Below, piece by piece: positions 28,587-38,999 of a stretch of 64,000 nt of DNA (position 1 is its first letter; the number at the start of each line of letters is the position of its first letter). Below the pieces are notes generated by a model. That model made no database searches. It saw only the letters and a list, made by a program, of their open reading frames with translations, and had not been told where the DNA came from. This DNA comes from CAWJKP01 sp963843465. Its GTDB lineage: Bacteria > Planctomycetota > Planctomycetia > Pirellulales > Thermoguttaceae. The position numbers and the translations under genes are program-made. The stretch lies in NCBI GenBank assembly GCA_963843465.1, contig CAWJKP010000002.1, forward strand, positions 1,488,001 through 1,552,000, read 5' to 3'.

Positions 28587-29228
28587 TTACCTACCTGGCT
28601 TCTCGCGGCTGAAGGCTGCACGCCTCTCGACCGTTTTAAGCAGCTCCGTGGACCACGCGCCCGTTGGTCCGTCCAGCGCAGCAACCATTCTGGCCGACAC
28701 GGCTTGTTCATTCGAATCGTCGTCTACGCATAAGAAAAGATAATAATAAGCCTCCGGATTACCAGGTTCCAGTCGTATGTATCGTCTTAGTAACTGTTCC
28801 GCCGCCACAAGGTCTCCCTGCGTGAAATCCAGCACGGCCTCGCGCAACATTGCGACGGAACCCGGCGGGGCAACGCGCTGCGCCTTCTTGTAAGCAGCAA
28901 AGGCACGGGCTGAATCGACTAATCCTTCGTAACTTTCACCAAGCAGGACCAGCTTGAGCGATTGTTCTTCCGGCGCGTCCGTCCTGATGCTGTCAATCTC
29001 GGCGACAGCCTCGTGGTACTTGCCCTGCGAAATCTTTACCTTCGCTTCAACGAACTGAATGAACTGATTTGACGCGAGCGGCGTGGGATCACTATCTGCC
29101 TCGCGAGTCGCGGACTTTGCCGCTCCCCGCCGATCGCCAACGTCCTTATTGCCGCCACCTTGCCTTACGCAGCTTGCGCAATGCGCCGACAACAAACAGA
29201 TCAGCAATGCCCAAGACAAACGCTTCAC
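28587..29228 (-). CDS. Lipoprotein with TPR-like repeats, coupled to the portal-like gene
   Basis: The protein has 213 residues from GTG 29228. This GTG overlaps the TGA of the portal-like gene, so translation is coupled. The N-terminus MKRLSWALLICLLSAHCASC is a lipoprotein signal with candidate lipobox cysteines at C17 and C20. The body has helical TPR-like repeats (FIQFVEAKVKISQGKYHEAV, ESYEGLVDSARAFAAYKKAQ, LLRRYIRLEPGNPEAYYYL). It would be anchored in the envelope as a protein-protein adaptor. Partner unknown; the coupling points to the portal-like protein. Confidence 0.75.
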   Translation of the reverse strand: MKRLSWALLICLLSAHCASCVRQGGGNKDVGDRRGAAKSATREADSDPTPLASNQFIQFVEAKVKISQGKYHEAVAEIDSIRTDAPEEQSLKLVLLGESYEGLVDSARAFAAYKKAQRVAPPGSVAMLREAVLDFTQGDLVAAEQLLRRYIRLEPGNPEAYYYLFLCVDDDSNEQAVSARMVAALDGPTGAWSTELLKTVERRAAFSREKPGR

Positions 29229-31732
29229 TTGTCAGACTCCTGCATGGGATTCCCGGTTACTTTGGACAGTTCCTTGACGCTTCCAACCGTCACATGAATG
29301 GCGCCCTTCCCGTCGACAAGGAAGGCGAATTGCAGCACATGATGGTATTTGTCCAGGAATTGGTGGGCGTTGGATTCCGAACCGCTATAGCCATGCGGCG
29401 CTCCGGCGATCGGTGTGAGAATGTTGCGAGCAGGACTGCCGGGCGACATGTCTTGAGGCGTGTTCGACTCGAACGTGTGGTACATCACCGCGGCTCCGTC
29501 TACCTTCAACGCCTCGTTCAAAAGCGGCGTTGCCCGCTGTTCCACCTGATGCATTGCCTTAGCAAACGCGCTGATATTATCTTTAGTCACGGGATCAGAG
29601 TCATGACCGCCAAGTGCCTCACCTTCGAGCTCATGAGTCTTTTGGTTGAATTCACGAATTTCGGCGCCGAGCGCGGCAGTCGTCGTGTTCCTCGGAATAA
29701 TAACGTGGCCGTGGTAGAAGTCCTTAACGTTGACCCCCTCGGTGCGAACGGGGTCCTTGGAGGTAAGCACCGCGTCAAGTGTTCTCTTCAAGTTTTCCTG
29801 CAATTGCTTCGGAAACCAGCTACTGTCTGATCCAAACGTGAGGCTTCGCCCGGCCTTCTTGAGCGCTTCGTACTTGGCAGGCGTGAAGTCCCAATCCCCC
29901 GGGCCGGAGGATTTCGGGGGAGGCGTTACGGAATTGCCCTTGCTGCCAGGGGCCGTCCGCGTCCCCGCAGGGGAACCAACGCCGTGGCGTGGCGGCGGGC
30001 CTTCCGCCAACATGCCCTTCGCACGCTTCGCCGCGGTGGACGCCGCGCTGGACCCGTCCTTCGTCCACTTGCCATCTTTGTCCCTGGGCTGGTTCGGGTC
30101 GAAGTTGTGCAGGCGGAGCGCGTCGGCCGCATCGCCTTCAGTATGCACGTCCTGAGACTGAACCGCAAGGTCTTTGCTGGGCGACTCCGCCGTGGAACAC
30201 CACTCCCGGCGGGTCGTCGACTGCGCCGTCGCTTCTTCAACTCCCTCCAACGCCTCGCGATGAAGTTGCCCAACCGCGGAGAGGATTGCCGACAGACCAG
30301 AGGGCGCGGCGGATGATGCCTTGATCTGGGGCAGCCCGACGGCGTCGAAGATCGAGGACCAGTCGGCACGGCGGAAGAGATCGGCGAAATCCTTGGGGTC
30401 GGCGAGAACTTGGGTCACAAGCTGACGCAAAAAGCTCTGGTTGGCGTCCGACAATGGCGCAGCTTCGAGACGGACCTTGCCGCGATAGGCGGGACCCCAA
30501 TTGGCCTCCAGCACGGGATCGACCGCCTGGCGGTTGATCTCGCGGGTGAGATGGTGGTGGACCAACTCGGCTTGCAGCAGGGCCAGGTCGCCCTGGGACT
30601 GGGACTCGGCCAGCGTGCCGTGCTGGCCTTCGAGAATGGCCCGCTCCGGCAGCAACATGCCGCGGACCTTGAGACTGTCCAGATAGCGGAGCCGGTCGAC
30701 AAAACCCTGCTGCTGGCCGCCGGCGCTGCCTTGCACCTCCAGACGCCAGGCGGTCTGGTTGGGGTCCTGACCGGGCGCCAGCTCGCTGGGCACGTCGCCG
30801 ATGGCCACGCCTGAGGCCGCTTCGAGTTTGTCCAAAATCCGTTGGGCCAAGTAGACGTTGTCCAGCTTGGCGCCGTTCTGGTCGATCCCCTGGCCGAAGC
30901 TGGGATAATGCAAGACAAGGTAGGCCCCGGCGATCTTGCGGTCGTAGCGGGCGGCCACCTCGTTGGCCTTCCGCCAATCGTTCCAAGCCTCGCGGACGTT
31001 TTCCAACAAGGGCTCGCCGTAGAGGTTCGAGCCCTCGCCGCCGAAGGACACGAGCATGGCACTGGTGCCGGTCAGCACAACGTCGTTCTGCCGGGGAAAA
31101 GGGGACAGGTCCAATTTGCCGGACCAACCTGCGGTCGGTGCCCGCCCCGAGGGTGCTTCGCACAAATTGGACCCGTCCCCTTTTCCCCTTTGCCGCAGGC
31201 CGGCCAGGCCGCCGTGGCCGTCGATGAGGATCTCGGTGATGTCCGGCAGCAGGGGCTTGAAGCGGACGACGCACTGCCGGCCGTCGGCGTCCAGGCCCCA
31301 GATGAGCTCGAAGCCCTGGTGACCGAAGTCGACGTAGCCGTGCTTGAGGATCGTCTCCAGGAGCGGCTCGCGGACGGTGAGGAACTGCTTGTCGATCCAG
31401 CCGCGGACTTTCTGGGGGACGTCGGCGTCGGCCCGGACGGTCCACTTGCCGGCGACCACCGGGGCCACGGCCAGGGCCCGGGCCAGGGCGATGGTCGGGT
31501 CGCGGCGCATGCGGCGGTAGGTCTCGTAGCCGGCCGCCAGCCGCGGGGCCAGGTTTGCCGGGCCGCCAAGGGCTCCCAAGCCGGTGGCGCCGATCACTTG
31601 CGGGCCGGTCCTTCCACCGGAAGCACTGGCAGAGCCAGTGGCACTCGGCGGGAAGGAGGGACCGTGGGACGGATTGGCAATCCGTCCTACCAACGCGAGG
31701 CGGCCTAGGAGGCGTTGAAATTCTGCAATCAT
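29225..31732 (-). CDS. Phage portal-like protein (DUF935/Mu gp29-like) with a C-terminal unknown domain
   Basis: About 835 residues from ATG 31732 (MIAEFQRLLGRL). Residues about 55-440 resemble DUF935 portal proteins: GYETYRRMRRDPTIALAR, GYVDFGHQGFELIWG, SNLYGEPLLENVREAWNDW, AEINRQAVDPVLEANWG-like end. A linker follows with NFDPNQPRDKDGKWTKDG, a signature common in phage head and maturation proteins. The last about 215 residues (from YEALKKAGRSLTFG) form a separate domain I do not recognise. Two repeats are translated inside it: a palindrome VGRIANPS near the N-terminus and a 96-base KGDGSNLCEAPSGRAP element at 31093-31188. No capsid, terminase or tail genes are nearby, so this is an isolated or domesticated head gene. 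Confidence 0.65.
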   Translation of the reverse strand: MIAEFQRLLGRLALVGRIANPSHGPSFPPSATGSASASGGRTGPQVIGATGLGALGGPANLAPRLAAGYETYRRMRRDPTIALARALAVAPVVAGKWTVRADADVPQKVRGWIDKQFLTVREPLLETILKHGYVDFGHQGFELIWGLDADGRQCVVRFKPLLPDITEILIDGHGGLAGLRQRGKGDGSNLCEAPSGRAPTAGWSGKLDLSPFPRQNDVVLTGTSAMLVSFGGEGSNLYGEPLLENVREAWNDWRKANEVAARYDRKIAGAYLVLHYPSFGQGIDQNGAKLDNVYLAQRILDKLEAASGVAIGDVPSELAPGQDPNQTAWRLEVQGSAGGQQQGFVDRLRYLDSLKVRGMLLPERAILEGQHGTLAESQSQGDLALLQAELVHHHLTREINRQAVDPVLEANWGPAYRGKVRLEAAPLSDANQSFLRQLVTQVLADPKDFADLFRRADWSSIFDAVGLPQIKASSAAPSGLSAILSAVGQLHREALEGVEEATAQSTTRREWCSTAESPSKDLAVQSQDVHTEGDAADALRLHNFDPNQPRDKDGKWTKDGSSAASTAAKRAKGMLAEGPPPRHGVGSPAGTRTAPGSKGNSVTPPPKSSGPGDWDFTPAKYEALKKAGRSLTFGSDSSWFPKQLQENLKRTLDAVLTSKDPVRTEGVNVKDFYHGHVIIPRNTTTAALGAEIREFNQKTHELEGEALGGHDSDPVTKDNISAFAKAMHQVEQRATPLLNEALKVDGAAVMYHTFESNTPQDMSPGSPARNILTPIAGAPHGYSGSESNAHQFLDKYHHVLQFAFLVDGKGAIHVTVGSVKELSKVTGNPMQESDK
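31093..31188. repeat. Coding palindromic element (KGDSPHLCEAPFGRAP family), copy 1, in frame
   Basis: GGGGAAAAGGGGACAGG on the left pairs with CCGTCCCCTTTTCCCC on the right, with a conserved centre (GGTCGGTGCCCGCC...GGGTGCTTCGCACAAAT). It is flanked by TGCCG on both sides (31089-31093 and 31191-31195), a candidate 5-base target duplication. The total insertion of 102 bases equals 34 codons, so the portal-like frame is kept. Confidence 0.85.
31664..31690. repeat. Short palindrome GACGGATTGGCAATCCGTC, translated copy
   Basis: Near copy of 2691-2717, next to a small ACTGGCAGAGCCAGT palindrome at 31625. It is translated as VGRIANPS at the N-terminus of the portal-like protein. Confidence 0.85.
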
Positions 31733-31837
31733 GCTGGCTCCCTCGAAATGTGAAGTAACGACACTTCCAGCGAGGGTTTCAGTTTGCAGATTGTGGCTCT
31801 GGGCCACAACGCCATTTCTTGGCCACCTTGGCTCGCC

Positions 31838-33254
<1,417 letters not shown>

Positions 33255-33300
33255 GTTCTCCGCTCCTTGCTTCCATCCTCTTGGTTAACACCCGTAGCCG

Positions 33301-33354
33301 GTAGGTTATGCTTCAGCATAACAACAGAACGTGTTATGCTGAAGCATAACCTAC
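33301..33354. repeat. Palindrome GTAGGTTATGCTTCAGCATA
   Basis: GTAGGTTATGCTTCAGCATA pairs with TATGCTGAAGCATAACCTAC. It lies in the divergent gap between the MoxR gene and the PA14 gene, 25 bases before the latter's start. It may affect both promoters. Confidence 0.9.
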
Positions 33355-33378
33355 GCGATTTGTTTGCCGGGGTAATCC

Positions 33379-35732
33379 ATGCGAACGCCCATTCTTATCG
33401 TTTTGATTATGGGGATCCCTTTGCTGGGGCCGGCCTGGCTGCCTGCCCAGTCGTTCCGTAGAGGGGGTACCGAGTTCAACGCGCTGCGCGAAATCACGGT
33501 TCCCCCCGACAAGGACCACGGCATTGTCGTGGTCCAGTTCTTCCATCATGGGGAGATTAAACCGGACGGTAAGAACGTGGCCGTCGCCGCACGGGAGGAA
33601 CTCGTTCCCTGCCGCATCTTGCAACTCGGTCCGGGCGACTACTGCCGGCTGGCCTTTCAGACCAGCCGCGGCCAGAAGAACTACGAGGTGCTCTACGGCG
33701 GCGATGCGGTCCCCGAGTCCCCCGAGTGGACCAATAAGGACGGACTGCTCCTGGAGACCCGCGTCTATAAGGACTGCAACCTGAATAGTCTGGAATCGGT
33801 CCGCGACGCCTTTCGTGCGGCCCGGCCGATCGGGGCCGACTACGTCGAGAGCGTCCACCACGCCTGCAACCCTTTTGCCGAAAGGCCCGGGCCGTTTTTC
33901 AGCCGCTACAGCGGCAGCCTGATGGTCAACAACAGCGGCAAGTACGGTTTCTTCACTTCCAGCCGCGACTGCAGCTTCCTCTTGATCGACGACAAGCTGG
34001 TGGTCGAGGCGCCTGGCGTCCACGGACCGGCCTACGATACCCGCCCCGGCACCCGCAAGGACATTCAGCTTTCCGCCGGCCGGCACAAGTTCGAGTATTA
34101 CCACGCGGCCATCGGCAGCGAGGCGATGATGATGGCGGCCTGGGAGCCGAACCCCGGGGATCCGAAAAGGCCAAGCCGCAGGCCATTGGGCCGGAGAGTT
34201 TCCACGCCGCCGCGGCGAGCCACCTCCTGCCCGGCCCCGTGTCCACCCGGGCGGTGAAGGTCGTGCCCGACTTCCTCCTGGACGTGGCCGGCGACGTGCC
34301 CCTGCCGGACAACGACGTCCACCTGGTCGGCGTCCGCTTCCCCGACATCACGCCCAAGGTGCTGACCATGAAGGGCAAGCTCTTCTGGGACTTCGGCGAC
34401 GGCCAGACCTACGAAGGCGATTCGCCGGTCCACGTCTACCTGCACCCCGGGCTGTACACCGTGACGCTCACGGTGAAGCTCGGCTCCAAGCCTTACAGCA
34501 TGACCAACCGCGTAGCGATCAATCCGCCGGTGCTGTTTGCCAAAGACAAGGAAAAGCTTCATACCCTCGACGACTACCTGCCCACGCTGAGGACCTACAA
34601 CCCCACGACGCTCGACAGCCAGTCGATCCGCCAATTGGTGGCCGCCTATCAGGCGAAGATCGACGCGATTCTGACCTTAAGCCCCGAGGAAGAGGCGGCC
34701 GCGGCCGGCATCGCCCCGCCGGAAGAGAAGAAGGATGACGCGGCGGAGGCCCGCCACAAGGAGGCCAAGCACGAGTCGCTGGCGAAGAAGCGGGCGGAAG
34801 CGATGAAGTATTATGAGCTGGCCGTGGCGGCCGGCAAGGCGGCTTTCGAAGAGGGCTCGGCAGCCAAGGCAGAAGCGGACCTTTTCCCCCTGGCCCTGAG
34901 CGTCGGCGCCATGGCCCGCGACCACCTGGGCAAGTCGCTCCTGGCCGCCCAGGTCTACGTCGCGGCCGCGGGGAAGATCCAAAAGCCCGAGTGGCAGGCG
35001 GAATGCCAGATCGAAGCAGCGGACATCGCGGTCAACGACCTGGGCAATGAGAAGGGCGCCTTGGCGATGTTGGAGGCCGCCAGCAAGCGTATCAACGTCG
35101 CCCTTTCGGGCACGGTCCCTGCGCGGCTCAAGCGGGTTTGGGGCGACTACTACGCCATGATCGGCAAAGGCGACGAGGCCCGCAAGGCCTACCGCGTGGC
35201 CGAAGAGATCAACGCCAACAAGTCCCTGGCCGAGCGGACCGCCTGGCAGGGCGCCCATAGCCGCTCCACCGAGCAGTTCCTCAAGACCAAGGAGTTGGAC
35301 CGCGCGATCGCCGAGATCCGCGCCTGGCAGTCGGACTTCCCCGCGGAGAAGGTCGGCGGCTACCTGACTTACCTCTACGCCCGCTACTGGGCCGCCCGGG
35401 AACTCTATCCTCAGGCCGTCGCCCTGTGCGAGCAGCTCTTGACGGTCAACAAGGATTCGCCCTACATCGACGTGATGTTGGCGCTGTCGGCCAAGTGCGA
35501 CGTGAAGCGGGGTAAAGTCGACGGCGCCGTGGCCACGCTCAGCTCGCTGGTGAAGAACTACCCCGGCAGCCCTACGGTGCCGGCGATCAAAGAGGCCCTC
35601 AAGCGGCTCCAGTCCGGCGAGAGCGACGAAGCGCTGGCACTGTTGGACGCGGTGGAGAACGGCAACTACAAGGAAGTCCTGGAGAACGTCGACCAGCCCG
35701 CCAAGAAGCCCGTCCGCACCCGGCGCTCGTAG
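33379..35732 (+). CDS. Secreted PA14-PKD-TPR protein (one frameshift)
   Basis: About 784 residues from ATG 33379 with a signal peptide (ILIVLIMGIPLLGPAWLPAQS). Order: an N-terminal beta region; a PA14/GLEYA carbohydrate-binding-like domain (RYSGSLMVNNSGKYGFFTSS, about 175-260); a PKD domain (GKLFWDFGDGQTYEGDSPVH, about 330-400); a charged coiled coil (EEKKDDAAEARHKEAKHESL); a TPR-like helical array to the end. An A run near 34165 lacks one base, and restoring it joins the PA14 part to PDFLLDVAGDVPLPD. It probably acts at the cell surface in polysaccharide binding. The stop TAG lies 5 bases before a GTAGGGTGGGG palindrome. Confidence 0.85.
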
Positions 35733-35734
35733 CG

Positions 35735-35787
35735 TGTAGGGTGGGGCGACGGGCACCGACGCGAAGCGTTGGTCGGCGAGCCCCACC
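35735..35787. repeat. Palindrome GTAGGGTGGGG, CGACGGGCACCGACGCGAAG variant
   Basis: Arms GTAGGGTGGGGCGACGGGCA... and ...GGTCGGCGAGCCCCACC. The sister copy in the opposite orientation is at 47468-47522. Confidence 0.85.
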
Positions 35788-35821
35788 ATTTTCATCCTTC
35801 ATCCTTTATCCTTCCTCCTTC

Positions 35822-36575
35822 ATGAACTTGATCGGACATCGCGGCGCGGCGGCGGTGGCGCCGGAAAACACGCTGGCCGGCATCCGTCAAGGCTTGCAAG
35901 ACGGGGCCGACGGACTGGAGATCGAACGTCCGCCTCAGCAAGGACGGCCGGATCGTGGTGATCCACGACGCCGAAACCGACCGCACCACCGGGCAGCCGG
36001 GCCGCGTCGCCGAGCAGACGTTGGCCGAGATCCAAAAGCTCGATGCCGGCTCCTGGAAAGGGCCCGCCTGGGCCGGCGAAAAGATCCCCACGCTGGAGTC
36101 GGTGCTGGCCGCCGTGCCCGGCGGCAAGCGGCTCTTGATCGAAGTGAAATGCGGTCCCGAGGTGCTCGGCGAGCTGGAGCGGCTCCTGGCGGACTGCGGC
36201 CGGCGCCCGGACGAGACGGCCGTGGTCTCCTTCGACCTTCCCACGATCTGCCAGGCCAAGCGGCGAATGCCGCGGCATCCGGCCTGGTGGATCCAAGGGA
36301 CGACGCCCCGGTGGGATGCGCTTGCCGGCCGGCCGGCCGGCTCGGTCGACGAGCTGATCGAGACCTGTCAACAATCCGGCCTGGACGGTTTGAGCCTGGC
36401 CCGCGAGAGCGAGATTGCCCGCCGGCACGTCGACCGGCTGCACGAGTTGGGCAAGACGATCTGCGTCTGGACCGTGAACGACGCCGCCGCGGCCCGGCGG
36501 CTGTTGGCCCTGGGCGTGGAAACGATCATCAGCGATTGTCCCGGGCGGTTACGGGCGGAATTGGCGGGAGGATAA
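35822..36575 (+). CDS. Glycerophosphodiester phosphodiesterase (UgpQ/GlpQ family), one frameshift
   Basis: About 250 residues from ATG 35822 (MNLIGHRGAAAVAPENTLAG). It hydrolyses glycerophosphodiesters to glycerol-3-phosphate and an alcohol. GDPD hallmarks: HRGAAAVAPENT at the N-terminus, then VVIHDAETDRTT (the HD pair), LLIEVKCG, and a C-terminal VWTVNDAAAARRLLALGVETI. There is no signal peptide, so it is probably cytoplasmic. One extra A in GATCGAACGTC at about 35925 breaks the frame between GLEI and VRLSKDGR; deleting it gives the family sequence LEIDVRLSKDG. The identical extra-A context breaks the VWA gene near 43073. Confidence 0.88.
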
Positions 36576-36645
36576 TTGGGCAGGAGGGGAATCCGATTGA
36601 CTCAGGTGAGTAAGCGGGATAGGGAAGGTGGTCGGTACAGAGGGT

Positions 36646-36829
36646 AAGCGTTCACGGGGACTGTCCCGATTTTCGCGGCGAAGACGGTGTTGCCTTGCAA
36701 ACGGCCGTGATCGCCGCGAATGGGGCACTGCCAGGGGGACAGGTCCATGTTTTCGGCCTTACGTCCAACGGCGAAAAGCGCTTTCCCGCCGAAAAATGGA
36801 CCAGTCCCCGACGTGGCCGTGAACGCTTG
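36646..36829. repeat. Multi-arm palindromic structure
   Basis: The outer arms AAGCGTTCACGG (36646) and CCGTGAACGCTT (ending 36829) enclose two inner inverted repeats. These are TTCGCGGCGA/TCGCCGCGAA (36672 and 36711) and GGACAGGTCC...TTTTCGGC facing GCCGAAAAATGGACCAGTCC (36738 and 36788). The gap 36576-36913 contains nothing else but the start region of the next gene. Confidence 0.75.
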
Positions 36830-36913
36830 CGTGCAGAGGACGCGGGGACGTTTCCGCGTCGCCGCGTCACCGCGTCTTTCACGATTCAGTCAAGTTTCTC
36901 TGCGGAGATGCTC

Positions 36914-37684
36914 ATGCAAGTCGCTCGTACTGCGTTGGTTGGGATTGCGGTACTGGTGCTTCTAGGGACGGCCGCCGGCGTTGCGCGGGCGGCGAAGGTG
37001 ACCGTGGACCTCGGCAAGGCCGAGGGGATCACGCTGGTCGGGGCCTTCGACCGCTGGGACGAGGAAGGCAACGCCCGCAAACTGCTGGACGGCAAGGAAA
37101 AGCTGGACATCCCCCTGGTCGCCTTCAAGGCCGCCAACGCCGGCGACGGCACGTGGGTCTTCAAGAGTCTGCCGCCGGGCAAGTACGACCTGGTGATTAT
37201 GGGCGACGGCCGGCGGCGGATCGAGGGTTTCACCTTCCCGCCCGTGCTGGAATACGATCCCTTCTTCACCGTCGCCAACAAGCCCGACGAAGACGCGGCG
37301 GAGTGGATTCTCAACGACATCCGCCACTCGCAGCACTACGAGAACAAGGTCCAGCCCTTGTACCAGGGCGGCGACGACAAGGCGGTCCGCACGCTGATGA
37401 TGCTGATCCGCGACCGGGAAACCAGCTACGAAGGCGACATGCCCGGCGCCGCCACCATGCGCTTCGAGATCTGGCAATACGACTTTAACTACGGCGGCTG
37501 GGTGAAGAACAAGCGGACCGTCGTCTTGCACCGCGCGATCCTCACCCGCGGCGAGCTCCGCCAGTGGACCTGGCTTTGGGATCCCAAGCTGGGCGGGATC
37601 AAGGTGGGGAAATCACCCCTTGCGATCAAGTACGACGTGCCCTCGAAGACCGACAAGTCGCTCAAGGGCCTGTACCCGTACTGA
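36914..37684 (+). CDS. Secreted protein of unknown function
   Basis: The protein has 256 residues. I choose ATG 36914 because GCGGAG lies 6 bases before it; ATG 36908 is too close to the same GGAG. The signal peptide is ALVGIAVLVLLGTAAGVARA. The mature part has mixed alpha/beta composition, with GITLVGAFDRWDEEGNARKL, SLPPGKYDLVIMGDGRRRIE, EWILNDIRHSQHYENKV and a C-terminal TWLWDPKLGGIKVG. The family is not recognised. Its neighbours are repeats, so it is probably monocistronic. Confidence 0.8.
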   Translation: MQVARTALVGIAVLVLLGTAAGVARAAKVTVDLGKAEGITLVGAFDRWDEEGNARKLLDGKEKLDIPLVAFKAANAGDGTWVFKSLPPGKYDLVIMGDGRRRIEGFTFPPVLEYDPFFTVANKPDEDAAEWILNDIRHSQHYENKVQPLYQGGDDKAVRTLMMLIRDRETSYEGDMPGAATMRFEIWQYDFNYGGWVKNKRTVVLHRAILTRGELRQWTWLWDPKLGGIKVGKSPLAIKYDVPSKTDKSLKGLYPY

Positions 37685-37706
37685 ACCGCTGCGCGTTCCG
37701 GCAATC

Positions 37707-38041
37707 GTAGGGTGGGACCAGGCCGCCGTGGCGGCCGCCGGCCCACCAGCGGTGGTCAGCTCCCTTTTGGGGTTCATCCGGCGGAAGCGTACTTGAGTCG
37801 GCGGAGGACTGTACAGCCGGGAAGTACCGGTGCCTCCTCTCTGATTCCAGCCACAAGCTTCGAGATTCGGCGCGATACGCGGCAACCGTGGTTTGAACGA
37901 ACGGCAAGACCCGAACAGAGAGGAGGCACCGGTACTCCTTCTGGTGGTTGACCTTGTGCCACAATCCTCTGTCGCGCGCTTCCGTCGGATGAACCTCTCT
38001 GGTGGGCCGGCGCTGGCTTACGCGAACTTGTCCCACCCTAC
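37707..38041. repeat. 335-base nested inverted repeat (composite palindromic element)
   Basis: Three nested pairs are visible. Outer: GTAGGGTGGGACCAG...GGCCCACC at 37707-37746 and its inverse GGTGGGCCGGCG...CCCACCCTAC at 38001-38041. Middle: GTTCATCCGGCGGAAGCG near 37773 against CGCTTCCGTCGGATGAAC near 37977. Inner: AGTACCGGTGCCTCCTCTCTG-type arm near 37823 against CAGAGAGGAGGCACCGGTAC near 37916. No gene is seen in it. The outer right arm provides the stop of the next gene. Confidence 0.85.
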
Positions 38042-38991
38042 TCCTCCTTTGGCCGGATCGACTCGAAATACTGCCGCAGCATCTGCCGATATTCCAAGGG
38101 CAGCAGCTCGCCCTGGTCGGCCGCGGGCGCGGCGGCGGGCTGCACCGGGACCGCGGGAGTCGAACCGGCCGCCCCTGCGCGGGTCGCCTCGGCGAGGGCC
38201 TGCTCCAGCGTCGGTCCGGCCCCGAGGCTCGCCCGGGCCGGCGTCACGCGGGCCGCCGGCGCCGGCCCCCAATGCGGATCATGGGGCGTCCTGGACGGCG
38301 TCTCCGCCACTGTCGGTGGTCGCGGGACGCGGTGGTCGCCTCTCGTAGCAGGCACACTCCGTGTGCCGTCCGCCGGTTGCGGCACACCGTGGTCGCCTTT
38401 GGTAGCAGGCACACTCCGTGTGCCGTCCGCCGGTTGCAGCACACGGAGTGTGCCTACTACCATGGACCTATTCGCCGGCCCCAGCCAGCCCCAGGCGATC
38501 AGTCCGCCGGCGGCCAGGCTCAACATGACGCCGGCTAGCAGCGACCGGTTCGATGCGGCCGCAAAAATCTCGGCCGGATCGACCCGCCAAAGATGGCCGG
38601 CCGCCTCGGCGATCTGCAGCTCCTCGACCGGCTTGCGCTCCGCCTTTTCGAGAAACTCCAGCGCGGTCCGCAAACGGTCCTGCAAACGGCACTGGGCATC
38701 GACGAGCGCGGCCACCGGTGCCAGTCCGGCCGGCAGCCGCGGGCGTCGGGCCACGCCCAGTACCACTCCGGCGACCACGGCCACCCCAGCCAGACACGAT
38801 AGCACGACCAGCACCCAGAATCGGCCGGGCACCGCCGGCAGCGGCAGCCAAAGAGTTGCTGCCGCCATGCCGGCGAACGTCAGGGCTACGATCGAGCCCG
38901 CGAGCAGTCCACGTGCCAACGAAGCGACCACCAGCCGCTTCTCCTGCCGGTGGCGGATCGCTTTCAGCCGTGTGATGATTTCGTGTTGCAT
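38038..38991 (-). CDS. Membrane protein of unknown function with translated repeats
   Basis: The protein has 317 residues from ATG 38991 (MQHEIITRLKAIRHRQEKR). There are two membrane helices near the N-terminus (LLAGSIVALTFAGMAAATLW and FWVLVVLSCLAGVAVVAGVV). A third is near residue 155-175, then a Pro/Ala-rich region and a C-terminal helix (LPLEYRQMLRQYFESIRPKEE). The segment VVGTLRVLQPADGTRSVPAT... (38345-38459) is two 57-base palindrome units read in frame. The stop TAG is the TAG of the GTAGGGTGGGAC repeat at 38001-38041. The family is not recognised. DUF4175-like membrane proteins of similar layout exist in Planctomycetes, but I cannot confirm that. Confidence 0.72.
   Translation of the reverse strand: MQHEIITRLKAIRHRQEKRLVVASLARGLLAGSIVALTFAGMAAATLWLPLPAVPGRFWVLVVLSCLAGVAVVAGVVLGVARRPRLPAGLAPVAALVDAQCRLQDRLRTALEFLEKAERKPVEELQIAEAAGHLWRVDPAEIFAAASNRSLLAGVMLSLAAGGLIAWGWLGPANRSMVVGTLRVLQPADGTRSVPATKGDHGVPQPADGTRSVPATRGDHRVPRPPTVAETPSRTPHDPHWGPAPAARVTPARASLGAGPTLEQALAEATRAGAAGSTPAVPVQPAAAPAADQGELLPLEYRQMLRQYFESIRPKEE
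38345..38459. repeat. Tandem 57-base GTAGCAGGCACACTCCGTGT palindrome units
   Basis: Two units start at 38345 and 38402, each 57 bases (19 codons), so the enclosing gene stays open. The last part, GCACACGGAGTGTGCCTAC, closes the palindrome. Confidence 0.88.
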
Positions 38992-38999
38992 AAGCTCAA

